From: Phycisphaeraceae bacterium
GTDB lineage: Bacteria > Planctomycetota > Phycisphaerae > Phycisphaerales > Phycisphaeraceae
DNA: 64,000 bases
Assembly (NCBI GenBank): GCA_028284155.1
Contig: JANQSF010000010.1
Location: forward strand, 62,001 to 126,000
Direction of reading: 5' to 3'
Each line of letters opens with the position of its first letter. Within the stretch, counting starts at the first letter, position 1. Below the pieces are notes generated by a model. It ran no database searches, was not told the DNA's origin, and worked only from the letters and a program-made list of their open reading frames with translations. Below are positions 24,726 to 33,338 of the stretch, piece after piece. A program made the translations under genes and the position numbers.

Positions 24726-26372
24726 TTACTTCTCTTTTGATAGTCCCCGCTGCACCTCGCTGATGCTGGTGACCCCCTCGACCACGCGCGACAGCGCGGC
24801 CTCCTGCAGCCAGAGTGTCTTGCGCTTCCGTAGATAGGCCCGCAGCGGGTCGAGTTGGCCGGCGGCGATGAGCTTGCGGCCCTGGTCGTCCAGCGCCATG
24901 ACCTCGAAGACCGCAAGTCGGCCGCGGAAGCCCATGCCCATGCAGGTGGGGCAGGTCTGCGGTTTGTCTTTGATCACGACCTGGCCGGACTCCTTGTAGA
25001 GCTGCTGAATCCGGTCGGCCGGCAGGTTCATCTTGCGCAACGCATCCGGGTCGGGCGAGAACGGCGCTCGGCATGCGATGCAGAGCTTGCGCACCAGGCG
25101 TTGCGCGATGACGGCCCGCAACGATTCGGACGCGGTCTTCGCGTCGCCGACGGCCTTGATCCACGCACGCAGGGCGGTAAACGTGTCGGCCATGGGCAGG
25201 CCGACGTACACGCGCGGGCCGTCCGTCGCGGCGTCGGCCAACAGTTGTGCCGTCGAGGCGTCGCCGACCCGGCTGAGCATGACGACGGTCGGGTCTTGGC
25301 GCAGCATGCGTGTCAACTGCGTGTTCGTCCATTTTGAGTCGCTGCCAGGCTCGATCAAAGTCTGCTCTGCCCCTTCGATCTCGAACGCGATCTCATCTTC
25401 CAGCGTCATGACGCTTTCGGTGTATGCGTCGTGGCGTTGCAACAGGCTGTAAAGCGTTGTCGTCATGCCGTGGTGCAGCGGGCAGGCGGCGATGACGATG
25501 CCGTGCGGCTCTTCAAGCGCGGGCGCGAGCGCGTTCTTTTGCGAATCGAGCAGGCCCAGGTCGTTGAACGCGGCGGTGAAGCGCTTGTCCGGGTCGATCC
25601 GGACGATCATCTGGGCCTCGCGTGTCGAGCCGACGGTCTGAACGCCGATCGTGTGTTTGCCCTGTTCGCCCGCGTCGATCTGTGTCTTGCCGAGTTGTCG
25701 CTTGCGCAGGTCGGAAACGTCGAGCCCGGCGTGCTTCTTGACGTACTCCATCAGCCCCATGGCCGATTGCGGGTCGATCTCCGGCTGCTCGTACCGGACG
25801 CCGTCGATCTGCACGGTCATCGTCGCCTTCTCGGACGAGAGGGTGACGTCGATCCGGTCAGCCCCGCGCGGCAGGGCGAAGTCCATGATCGTTTCGAATT
25901 GCTTGTGCGCCGCGGCCGCCGGGTCGCCGCTTGCCGGCACGTCCAGCCGTTGACCGTCCTTGGCCAGGAATGCCAGGCTGGCCTGTTTCTGCGCCGTCGC
26001 GTGGTCGCGTTCAGCCAGGAACTCCTTGAGCCCTTCGAGGGTGGGCTTGATCACTTTGTCCGGGGGAACCTGCGGGTTGCGATACATGATGTACGCGACG
26101 ACACCGCCCATCATCGTCGCCAGCATCAGCGGGTATCCGATCAGGAACGCCGGCACGAATAGCAGCAGGGCGAAGCCGCCCATCCCGCAGCCCATCTGCA
26201 CCGTGTTGAACATGCGGCGCTTGAGATAGAAGTAGGCCGCGTCCTTGTCGAGGTTGCTGACGACCCAGGCCCATCCGCCGATGGTGATCGCGGTCAGGAG
26301 CGGCTTGAAAATGCTGACGAGGACGGCCGACTGAGCCTCTGCGAGCGTAAACATGGACATCGCCGTTTCCAT
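24726..26372 (-). CDS. GspE/PilB-like membrane-anchored pseudo-ATPase
   Basis: 548 residues. Residues about 15-100 contain hydrophobic segments (LLLFVPAFLIGYPLMLATMM), unusual for this cytosolic family. The rest follows secretion ATPases closely (LEEPHGIVIA, TTTLYSLL, TLEDEIAFEIEGAEQ, RMLRQDPTVVML, IAQRLVRKLCIACR, TCPTCMGMGFRGRLAVFEVM with the tetracysteine zinc site). Catalytic motifs are lost: Walker A GPTGSGKT reads CPLHHGMT (residues 297-304, no Lys), the Walker B GE reads SR (VVMLSRVGD, 363-371) and the His box reads GLPMAD. Predicted not to hydrolyse ATP. It is co-directional with an intact pilT 137 nt upstream and with cvpA-like downstream, so it may regulate or anchor the pilus machinery. 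Confidence 0.85.
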   Translation of the reverse strand: METAMSMFTLAEAQSAVLVSIFKPLLTAITIGGWAWVVSNLDKDAAYFYLKRRMFNTVQMGCGMGGFALLLFVPAFLIGYPLMLATMMGGVVAYIMYRNPQVPPDKVIKPTLEGLKEFLAERDHATAQKQASLAFLAKDGQRLDVPASGDPAAAAHKQFETIMDFALPRGADRIDVTLSSEKATMTVQIDGVRYEQPEIDPQSAMGLMEYVKKHAGLDVSDLRKRQLGKTQIDAGEQGKHTIGVQTVGSTREAQMIVRIDPDKRFTAAFNDLGLLDSQKNALAPALEEPHGIVIAACPLHHGMTTTLYSLLQRHDAYTESVMTLEDEIAFEIEGAEQTLIEPGSDSKWTNTQLTRMLRQDPTVVMLSRVGDASTAQLLADAATDGPRVYVGLPMADTFTALRAWIKAVGDAKTASESLRAVIAQRLVRKLCIACRAPFSPDPDALRKMNLPADRIQQLYKESGQVVIKDKPQTCPTCMGMGFRGRLAVFEVMALDDQGRKLIAAGQLDPLRAYLRKRKTLWLQEAALSRVVEGVTSISEVQRGLSKEK

Positions 26373-26509
26373 TGGGCCGAGGGATATTCCGGGCAGGTCG
26401 TTGCGCCCCGCGGGGGCCCTGCATCATCGGTATCTGGCCGATTCTGTCAAGCTTTGTACTGCCGCGGCGGCCACCGCGGTTCGACGCGAATCAGGCGGCC
26501 GACACCCGC

Positions 26510-27670
26510 TCAACCCGTGCCCGTGACGATGCCGCGCAACCGCATCCGCACCTCTTCAGGGCTGGCGGCGTGCGATTGCGCCTCTTTCGGGTGGACATAC
26601 TCTTTTTGCACGAGTTCGACGAGGCTGTCGGTGAAAGTCTGCATGCCCGCCTCGCGCTCGCCCTTGATGACCTCATCCAGTTCGTGTTCACGGCCTTCGA
26701 GGATGTACTTGCGCGTCGACGGGCTTTGCAGCAGCACTTCGACGGCCGGCACACGCTGGATGTCTTCACGGATGGTCGGCAGGAGTTTCTGGTAGATAAA
26801 CGCCTGCGTCTGGTACGCGAGCATGTTGCGGATCGCCACACGTTCGTCAGCCGGGAACAGATCGTAGATTCGGCCGAACGCCTGCGACGCGCTGGAGGCG
26901 TGGATCGTCCCGAACACGAGGTGACCGGTCTCAGCCGCCTGCAACGCCGCCTCGAACGTCTCCTTGTCGCGCATCTCGCCGATCAGCACGACGTCCGGGT
27001 TCTCACGCACGAGCGCCCGCAGGCCTTCGGAAAAGTTCGGCACGTCGATGCCGACCTCGCGCTGGTTGATGATCGCCTTGGAGTCCTGAAAGAGATACTC
27101 GATCGGGTCTTCGATCGTGACGATGTGGCACGCACGTTGTTGGTTGATGTAGTCGAGCATCGACGCGATCGTCGTGCTCTTGCCCGAGCCGGTGACGCCG
27201 GCCAACAGGACCAGCCCCTGGTGGTGTTTGGAGACCTGCTCCATGACGGGCGGCAGACGCAGGTCCTCGAAGTTCAGGATCGTGTTGTTGACCCGCCGGG
27301 CGGCGATGGCGCTTCGGCCGCGGGTCCGAAACACGTTGATACGGAATCGGTGTGTGCTGCCGTCGCCCAGTTGGAAGTCTTCGCCGATGTCGATCGACCC
27401 GCGCTCCGCGTAATGCGCCCACCGCCCCGGGCTGAGCGACTCGCGGATCCACTGCTCGAACTCAGTTGCGGACAAGTCGTCGACCTTGAGTGATTGCAGC
27501 GCGCCGCGCACGCGCAGGCGCGGCGCTTGACCGCCGCGCAGCAGCAGGTCGGACGCTTCGAACTTCACCGCCGCCTCGAAGAACCGACGCAGTGGCGTGT
27601 CGGCCATCGTCTTACGCTCGGCGGTGGGGTCGTCGGGGATGTTGTCAGCCAGTGTGTCGACCTCGGGCAT
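26510..27670 (-). CDS. pilT: PilT-type pilus retraction ATPase
   Basis: 386-residue hexameric ATPase that disassembles type IV pili for twitching or surface sensing. Intact motifs: Walker A AGVTGSGKSTTIASML, Asp box TIEDPIEYLF, Walker B VVLIGEMRDKETFEAAL and His box GTIHASSASQ. C-terminal AGMQTFTDSLVELV matches PilT (AIRNLIRE is replaced by AIRNMLAYQTQAFIYQKLLP). The start MPEVDTLADN (27670) is taken; an in-frame start 36 nt upstream would overlap hisF. It is between hisF and the pseudo-GspE gene, on the same strand. Confidence 0.9.
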   Translation of the reverse strand: MPEVDTLADNIPDDPTAERKTMADTPLRRFFEAAVKFEASDLLLRGGQAPRLRVRGALQSLKVDDLSATEFEQWIRESLSPGRWAHYAERGSIDIGEDFQLGDGSTHRFRINVFRTRGRSAIAARRVNNTILNFEDLRLPPVMEQVSKHHQGLVLLAGVTGSGKSTTIASMLDYINQQRACHIVTIEDPIEYLFQDSKAIINQREVGIDVPNFSEGLRALVRENPDVVLIGEMRDKETFEAALQAAETGHLVFGTIHASSASQAFGRIYDLFPADERVAIRNMLAYQTQAFIYQKLLPTIREDIQRVPAVEVLLQSPSTRKYILEGREHELDEVIKGEREAGMQTFTDSLVELVQKEYVHPKEAQSHAASPEEVRMRLRGIVTGTG

Positions 27671-27702
27671 GATGTCGTCCCCTTTGGGGTAATGCGGATT
27701 GC

Positions 27703-28581
27703 TCAACGCTTGGCCCGAACGGGCACGCCTTGCTCAGCCAGGTACTGCTTAGTCGCTTCGATCGAGTATTCACCGTAGTGGAAGATGCTCGCCGCCAACG
27801 CCGCGTCAGCCCCCGCGTCCACGATCACGTCGCGCATGTGCGCCGGCGAGCCGCACCCGCCCGACGCAACCACCGGCACGTCAACCGCGGCTGACACCGC
27901 GCGCGTCATCTGGACGTCGTATCCGTCTTTCGTCCCGTCAGCATCCATGCTTGTGAGCACGATCTCACCCGCGCCCAGTTCAACGACGTGCTTCGCCCAC
28001 GCCACGGCCTCCAGCCCCGTCGGTGTTCGGCCGCCGTGCGTGTGGACTTCGAAGACGTAGTCGGCGTCGTGATGCTCAAGGTCGTCGGGCGTGGCGCGCG
28101 GCCTGCCGCCCGGCGTTCCTCCTGTCCCCTGTCCCCTGTCCCCTGTCTCCTGTCGCCTTGCTTCATGCTCCGCACGCGGCACCCGCTTCGGGTCGATGTT
28201 GACGACCGTCGCACACCGCCCGAACCGCCGTGCCGTTTGTGTCACGATCTCGGGCGTCACGACAGCGGCCGTGTTGATGCTCACCTTCTCGGCCCCGGCC
28301 TGCACCAGCCGCGTCACGTCATCGATCGTGCGGATGCCGCCGCCGACGGTAAACGGCATGAAGCACTGCTCAGCCACCTGTCGCACGACGTCGAAAATGA
28401 TCGACCGGTCCTCGTGGCTTGCGGTGATGTCCAGAAACACCAACTCGTCGGCGCCGGCCTCGTCGTACTGCCGGGCGATCTCGACCGGGTCGCCCGCGTC
28501 GCGCAGGTTGACGAAATTGACGCCCTTGACCACGCGGCCGGCTTTCACGTCGAGGCACGGGATGATGCGGTGGGTCAGCAA
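27703..28581 (-). CDS. hisF: Imidazole glycerol phosphate synthase cyclase subunit with repeat-derived insert
   Basis: TIM-barrel cyclase that uses ammonia from HisH to make imidazole glycerol phosphate in histidine synthesis. 292 residues against about 255. Catalytic Asp11 ([15 protein letters not shown]) and Asp130 (VVNIDPKR) are present, as are [12 protein letters not shown] and [20 protein letters not shown]. Between beta-5 and the [14 protein letters not shown] loop, residues about 136-174 are an insert absent from other HisF. Residues 143-154 of it ([12 protein letters not shown]) are the translation of a CCTGTCC heptamer array at 28121-28155. No other his gene is in the window; pilT follows. 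Confidence 0.93.
   Translation of the reverse strand: MLTHRIIPCLDVKAGRVVKGVNFVNLRDAGDPVEIARQYDEAGADELVFLDITASHEDRSIIFDVVRQVAEQCFMPFTVGGGIRTIDDVTRLVQAGAEKVSINTAAVVTPEIVTQTARRFGRCATVVNIDPKRVPRAEHEARRQETGDRGQGTGGTPGGRPRATPDDLEHHDADYVFEVHTHGGRTPTGLEAVAWAKHVVELGAGEIVLTSMDADGTKDGYDVQMTRAVSAAVDVPVVASGGCGSPAHMRDVIVDAGADAALAASIFHYGEYSIEATKQYLAEQGVPVRAKR
28121..28155. repeat. Heptamer array CCTGTCN inside hisF
   Basis: Five consecutive units: CCTGTCC, CCTGTCC, CCTGTCC, CCTGTCT, CCTGTCG. The reading frame stays open through it, giving the [10 protein letters not shown] segment of HisF. Confidence 0.92.
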
Positions 28582-28651
28582 AGCGGCGGGATTATAACGG
28601 CAGCGAGCCGATTGCGCACCGCGGGATTCGCCACACTCTCTGTTGCCCCGA

Positions 28652-28680
28652 TCTTGAGCGGTCGGGGGGTCACATACAAT
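28652..28680 (+). promoter_or_regulatory. Promoter giving a nearly leaderless pseudopilin mRNA
   Basis: -10 TACAAT (28675-28680) with a possible -35 TCTTGA (28652-28657) at a 17-nt spacing. Transcription would begin near 28687, 3 nt before the ATG at 28690. TTGAGC at 28654 is an alternative -35 with a 15-nt spacer. Confidence 0.45.
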
Positions 28681-28689
28681 GGAATAGTC

Positions 28690-29376
28690 ATGCGCGGCTC
28701 AGAGCATCCCACCGGCGGGTTCACCGTCATCGAACTGCTCGTCGTCATGTCGATCATCATTCTGTTGATCGCCATGCTGCTGCCCGCGCTGCGCAAGGGT
28801 CGCGAGTCGGCCCGCCAGGCGATCTGTCAAAGCCACATGCGCCAGTACGCCCACGCCAACGAGTTGTACGCCGACGAGCACAACGACCTGTACCTGCCCA
28901 TCCGCTCAGCCGACGGCGGGTTCTGGATGTGGAACGACCAGTACCGCGAATTGCTCGGCGAACGCGTCGGCGACGACGACTTCGAACTCATGCGCTGCCC
29001 GAGCATTCACCCGCAGGCTGTCGGCTCCGGCGGCCTGCTGCACAACTCATACGGCTGGAACCGCACGCCGCACGCCTGGTGCGACAAGGGCATCTTCATC
29101 CGCCGCCACCAAGTGCTCACGCCAAGCAAGACCTGCCAGAACATCGACGGCACGGATTGGCACATCACGTCGAGCTACGCGAACTATGTGGTCAACTGGG
29201 ACGTCTACCGCCACACCCGTCTCTGGGCCGTCGCCTATCGACACGACGAGGGCGCGAACATCCAGCACTTCGACGGCCACGTGTCGTACTATCCCAAGGA
29301 AGAGGTCTGGTCCATCGACGACGGCGCGCCGTACGAACTGTGGACCACCTTCGCCCGCAGCGACCCGTGCCAGTAG
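28690..29376 (+). CDS. Type II secretion/pilus-like pseudopilin (prepilin-type N-terminus)
   Basis: 228 residues. The prepilin leader and TM helix are clear: [20 protein letters not shown] then [17 protein letters not shown]; cleavage is expected before Phe in GG/FTVIE, by a peptidase like that at 1-985. The rest is a globular secreted domain with several Cys and Trp, ending in [16 protein letters not shown], the H-x-D-G motif of planctomycete DUF1559-like pseudopilins. These are very numerous in planctomycetes and of unclear role. Single gene; probably nearly leaderless. Confidence 0.88.
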   Translation: MRGSEHPTGGFTVIELLVVMSIIILLIAMLLPALRKGRESARQAICQSHMRQYAHANELYADEHNDLYLPIRSADGGFWMWNDQYRELLGERVGDDDFELMRCPSIHPQAVGSGGLLHNSYGWNRTPHAWCDKGIFIRRHQVLTPSKTCQNIDGTDWHITSSYANYVVNWDVYRHTRLWAVAYRHDEGANIQHFDGHVSYYPKEEVWSIDDGAPYELWTTFARSDPCQ

Positions 29377-29451
29377 CGCTCCCGCTTCGGCCGCTTGCGG
29401 CTTAGCGCGGCGTCCCCGAAACCCAATCGACAACCAGAGCAAGTAGATTCC

Positions 29452-30288
29452 ATGCATCACACTCGGCGCATCACCGCTCTGTTCCTGCTCGTCGCGCTGC
29501 TCGCACCAACGACACGCGCGGACGACCAGGCTGCCAACCCGCCCAAACTCGACCTGCGCATCGCCAAGTCCGGCTGGGGCGACGTGCGGACCACAACGGT
29601 CGAACGCCACCTCCAATCCGTCGCGCGCGAGCTGCTGCCACACTTCGCGGGCAAGCAATTGCCCCCGATCAATGTCGAACCCAAGGGCGGGCCGATCGTC
29701 CTGTTCAAACGCGCCAACGACGGCGCGATTCGTATGAAGCTCAACACCGGCGGTACGCTCTGGGCTCAGTACGCCTTCCAGTTTGGCCACGAACTCTGCC
29801 ACGTCCTGTGCAACTACGACGCCGACCCGCACGGCAACGACTGGTTCGAGGAGTCGCTTTGCGAGGTCGCATCGCTCTATGTCCTTCGACGCATGGGCCA
29901 GACGTGGAAGACCGACCCGCCGTTCGACCACTGGAAGAGCTACGCCAAACATCTCACGTCGTACGCGGCCGACCGCTTGAAGGTGACACACCTGCCCGAG
30001 GGCCAAACCCTCGCCCAGTGGTACAAGGCCAACCGGTCCAAGCTCCACAAGTCGGCCACGAAACGCCACCTCAACCGCATCATCGCCTCGGCCCTGCTCC
30101 CGCTGTTCGAGGCGCAGCCGCGGCACTGGGAAGCCGTCTGGTCGCTCAACGCCGCGAAGCCGAAAAAGGCGCAAACCTTCGAGCGGTTCCTGGCAGACTG
30201 GCGCAAGAACACGCCCGCCAAACACCACAAGTTCATCGACCGCATCGCCAAGGAGTTCGGCGTGACGATCGCCGGCGATACGCCTTGA
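29452..30288 (+). CDS. Secreted gluzincin-like metalloprotease
   Basis: 278 residues with signal peptide MHHTRRITALFLLVALLAPT (cleavage near TRA-DD). The zinc site is FQFGHELCHVLCNYDADPHG followed by NDWFEESLCEVASL: HExxH with a Glu about 20 residues later, the gluzincin pattern. The remaining helices are basic (YKANRSKLHKSATKRHLNR). No named family is assigned. It follows the pseudopilin gene by 75 nt containing the CCGCTTGCGGCTTAGCG palindrome core. Substrate unknown; periplasmic or extracellular. Confidence 0.75.
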   Translation: MHHTRRITALFLLVALLAPTTRADDQAANPPKLDLRIAKSGWGDVRTTTVERHLQSVARELLPHFAGKQLPPINVEPKGGPIVLFKRANDGAIRMKLNTGGTLWAQYAFQFGHELCHVLCNYDADPHGNDWFEESLCEVASLYVLRRMGQTWKTDPPFDHWKSYAKHLTSYAADRLKVTHLPEGQTLAQWYKANRSKLHKSATKRHLNRIIASALLPLFEAQPRHWEAVWSLNAAKPKKAQTFERFLADWRKNTPAKHHKFIDRIAKEFGVTIAGDTP

Positions 30289-30755
30289 CGGCGCCGCCCG
30301 CATTGCCCCTACGACGCCGACAGTCCCCCCTCCCCTCGATCCTCTTCGGATCGCTGTAAGAATTGTGATGTAAATGATTTGCATGGCAAGGCGTTGAATG
30401 TCCGCCGGGTGGCCGCCCCCTATGCGCAGCCCGCCGGTGCGGGTGAGCGGACACGTCGTGAGACCGCCCACGCGGCTTTCGGTCACGCGCGCGTCCGCCT
30501 CGGTTGCGATCGGGCTGGGAGCATGAGCATCTCGCACGCCAGGGCGTGCGCGGCGCGGGCCGTGCGCGCGCCCACAGACCAAATCCGCCGTAGCGCGTCG
30601 GAATCGACACAAATCATCCCGGCCCGCCGCTAGAAACGCGGTCGTTTTGATGCGCGGCGCTTCTCGCATGGCGCAGTCCGACGGTTCTGAATCACACCGA
30701 CCCGATCACGCCCGGCCGGCGTATCAGCAACATGGCTGGCCGCGATCCATCGGCG
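30289..30755. other. 467-nt region without a recognised gene
   Basis: Begins with a weak terminator-like hairpin (CGATCC/GGATCG near 30338-30356) after the gluzincin gene, followed by a short AT-rich patch (30357-30385), then GC-rich sequence with no credible ORF, RNA gene or repeat on either strand. A long minus-strand ORF here is an antisense shadow. Confidence 0.5.
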
Positions 30756-31781
30756 ATGTTCTGCAAACGGTGCGCGTACCCGCTGCGCGGATTGCGTCAA
30801 GACGAGTGCCCCGAATGCGGTCGGCCGTTCGACCCCGACGCGCCCCATACCTTCCTGCGCGCCCCGCGCGGGCAGACGGCGCGGCGCTGGCTGTTGCGCA
30901 CGCTCATCGTCGTCCTTCCGGTCGCGCTGCTGATCGGCGGGTGGCGCGGGTATGACTACTGGCGGGCACAACGCGTCGCGGCGGCCGAGGCGGCGCTGAG
31001 TCAACTCAACGCGGAGTTTGAATACGAGAAACGCGCGGACGGTTTTCAGTACGACGCGCCGGTCTCAGTCGCTTGGCCGAATTGGTGGGACTACCGTGAC
31101 TTCAAGAACGGCGCGCCGGCCCCGCCCAATGTCTTCACCGAGTTGGTCGCACACGCCAACGAACTGGGGCCCTGTTCGTTCACACTCCGGGGCGCGCGGC
31201 CGGATAACAACGCGATAGCCGATCTCGCGCGGTTCGACGACCTGCGCGGCCTGATGTGCATCGACGGCTCACAAGAGCAGGTCGCCGACCTGCGGGCGTT
31301 GCCCACGCTTGAGGCGTTGGTCCTCTCCGACATGGCCGTCTCTAACGAGACATTAGATGGAATCGCGTCGCTGACCGGCCTCGAATGTCTGGTCTTGTGC
31401 GACACAACCGCGACGGACGAGGACTTGCGTGCGTTCAGAGAGAAACGCCCTGACGTCTTTCTGATCGCTGGTAAGTTCCGATCGTACAACATAGAACCAC
31501 AAGCCATCGAGTTGGGCGGTGGATCGATGCTTTTGTTGCAGATTGACGGTGTTTCAAACGGTGGAGTACGCGCTCATTGCACGGACGGCCCAGACGCCAA
31601 AGTTGTCTGGGACGTTTGGTCTGACGCATTTCACCTCGGCGGTAACAACAAGTACTCCGAAAGCGGATTGGCGCGCGTCGCCGGCGATCGATTGGGGATC
31701 GTCGTTAGCGGGAGCTACGGCACATTTGTTGAGTTACGACGACTATCAGATGGGAAACTGATCAAACGCTGGCGATTTTGA
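30756..31781 (+). CDS. Zinc-ribbon, single-TM hypothetical protein
   Basis: 341 residues. N-terminal zinc ribbon MFCKRCAYPLRGL then DECPECGRPFDP (two CxxC pairs), common in Phycisphaerae membrane proteins. One TM segment (LLRTLIVVLPVALLIGGW) at about residues 49-66. The outside part contains leucine-rich-repeat-like stretches (LARFDDLRGLMCIDG, LPTLEALVLSDMAVS, LTGLECLVLCDTTAT), each about 22-24 residues, then a beta-rich C-terminal half. LRR-like surfaces usually bind proteins. The start at the MFCKRC Met is preferred to one 24 nt upstream. Function unknown. Confidence 0.65.
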   Translation: MFCKRCAYPLRGLRQDECPECGRPFDPDAPHTFLRAPRGQTARRWLLRTLIVVLPVALLIGGWRGYDYWRAQRVAAAEAALSQLNAEFEYEKRADGFQYDAPVSVAWPNWWDYRDFKNGAPAPPNVFTELVAHANELGPCSFTLRGARPDNNAIADLARFDDLRGLMCIDGSQEQVADLRALPTLEALVLSDMAVSNETLDGIASLTGLECLVLCDTTATDEDLRAFREKRPDVFLIAGKFRSYNIEPQAIELGGGSMLLLQIDGVSNGGVRAHCTDGPDAKVVWDVWSDAFHLGGNNKYSESGLARVAGDRLGIVVSGSYGTFVELRRLSDGKLIKRWRF

Positions 31782-31796
31782 ATGGGGTGTGCGGAC

Positions 31797-33206
31797 TCAC
31801 ACCAACGCCGGGATCACCGGCGCTTCCGTGATCGCGTCGACCACGTCTCGGGGCAGGCCGGGCGTGATGCGCAGCTCGCCGACGTCAAACAGCGAGTGCA
31901 TGACCGTGCCCATGAGGTGGTGTGGGTTGTAGCGATCGGTGGCCGGCTCCGACGCGGTGCGGTCGGATTGGCCGATGACCTGGCCCATCTTCAGGCCGCC
32001 GCCGGCGACCAGCAGGGACGTGAGGTTGCCGTAGTGATCGCGGCCGCCGTTCTTGTTGATGCGCGGCGTTCGGCCCATCTCGCCGGTGACGACCAGCAGG
32101 ATCTTGTCGCTCAACCCGCGGGCGTGGCAGTCTTCGATGAACGCGGACACGGCGTGGTCGACCTGGCCGCCCATCGGGTAGATGCCGGCCATGTTCTTCG
32201 GGCTGTTGTTGTTCGCGTGGTAGTCCCAGCCGCAGTCGCTGACGGTGACGAAGCCGCAGCCGGCCTCGCAAAGCCGGCGGGCCATCAGCATCTGCAGGCC
32301 GAGCTTGTTCGACGCGCGCTTCATGTCGTGCCAGCGCTGTAACTTCTTCTCGTCGAACAGCGGGCGCGTGTCGTAACGCGCGATCGTTTGCGGGTCTTCC
32401 TTCGTCCAGTCGAACGCGTCGGCTACGCCGCCGGTGACCGTCTCGAACGCCTGCTGGTGGTACTTGCCGGCCGACTCGGCTGCGCCGCTGGCGTCGATAT
32501 CACGGCGCAGCGCGTCGAGTTGGCCGAGCAGGCCGCGCCGGTCTTCAAACCGGTCGGCCGAGACGCGCATCTCGAGGTTCTCTTTCAGTTGCCCGCCGCC
32601 GGCCGGGTCGAACGCGCGGTACGACGCGCCCAGCGGGCCGGGGTCGGTCAGCGTCGGCAGCGCGCCCGTTTCAAAGTTGCTGTTGAGCTTGAGCTTCGGG
32701 TCGATCGCCTCCGGCTTGACCAGCACGTTGGTTGGCATGCCCGAGTCGCGGTCGTTGATACCGACGAGCTTCGCGTACATCGCGCTCATCGCGGCCTTAA
32801 GCGGGTTGTCACCGCTGGTCGTTTTCAGGTACGTGTGACCCGAGTTGCCCGACGCGTACGAACGGACGATCGAAAACTTGTCCGTCATCGACGCCAGCCG
32901 CGGGAACGTCCCGCCGAACGTCACCCCCGGTGACTTGGTTTTGATCTCACCCGTGATCGAGCGGAACTCCGCCGGCGCGGTCATCTTCGGGTCGAAAAAC
33001 TCGATGTGCGGCGGGCCGCCCTGCAGGAACAACAGGACGACGGCGCGGTCGTGCACCGGGATGCCCAACTGGCTCGCGGCGGCCTTGGCGGCGAGCATGT
33101 TCGGCAGCGTCAGCCCGCCGACCCCCAGCGCCCCGACGCGCAGAAAATCGCGACGTGAATACCCCGCACACGTCTTGTTCGGCCGACGGTCGCCCAGCGT
33201 AAACAT
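31797..33206 (-). CDS. DUF1501 protein with twin-arginine signal
   Basis: 469 residues, sulfatase/alkaline-phosphatase-like fold of the DUF1501 family, abundant in planctomycetes. Tat signal: CAGYSRRDFLRVGALGVGGL. Family motifs: VVLLFLQGGPPHIEFFDPK, FSIVRSYASGNSGHTYL, DNPLKAAMSAMYAKLVG and LLVVTGEMGRTPRINKNGGR then DHYGNLTSLLVAGGGLKMG. Usually paired with a DUF1553/DUF1549 cytochrome-type partner gene, which is not adjacent here. The direction is convergent with the zinc-ribbon gene 15 nt away. Role probably in exported polysaccharide or phosphate/sulfate ester metabolism (inference). Confidence 0.93.
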   Translation of the reverse strand: MFTLGDRRPNKTCAGYSRRDFLRVGALGVGGLTLPNMLAAKAAASQLGIPVHDRAVVLLFLQGGPPHIEFFDPKMTAPAEFRSITGEIKTKSPGVTFGGTFPRLASMTDKFSIVRSYASGNSGHTYLKTTSGDNPLKAAMSAMYAKLVGINDRDSGMPTNVLVKPEAIDPKLKLNSNFETGALPTLTDPGPLGASYRAFDPAGGGQLKENLEMRVSADRFEDRRGLLGQLDALRRDIDASGAAESAGKYHQQAFETVTGGVADAFDWTKEDPQTIARYDTRPLFDEKKLQRWHDMKRASNKLGLQMLMARRLCEAGCGFVTVSDCGWDYHANNNSPKNMAGIYPMGGQVDHAVSAFIEDCHARGLSDKILLVVTGEMGRTPRINKNGGRDHYGNLTSLLVAGGGLKMGQVIGQSDRTASEPATDRYNPHHLMGTVMHSLFDVGELRITPGLPRDVVDAITEAPVIPALV

Positions 33207-33338
33207 CGATACACAACTCCGTTCGGGCCCCCAAACTGCCCGGTGCGTCAGACTATTGCTAGGTCGGCTGGATGAGTTACGAAGGTTGAGCCGGGAGGTG
33301 TAGGGAAATCCGAATATGCGAGGTTAAGCAATTGTCAT

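Noticed and set aside
24726-26372. Pseudogene of gspE
   Set aside because: The frame is intact, domains outside the catalytic motifs are conserved, and TM segments were added, which fits a functional pseudo-enzyme better.
29047-30669. Minus-strand 540-codon ORF covering the gluzincin gene and the gap after it
   Set aside because: Arg/Val/Gly-rich antisense translation, no domain, and the sense strand has a signal peptide and zinc site.
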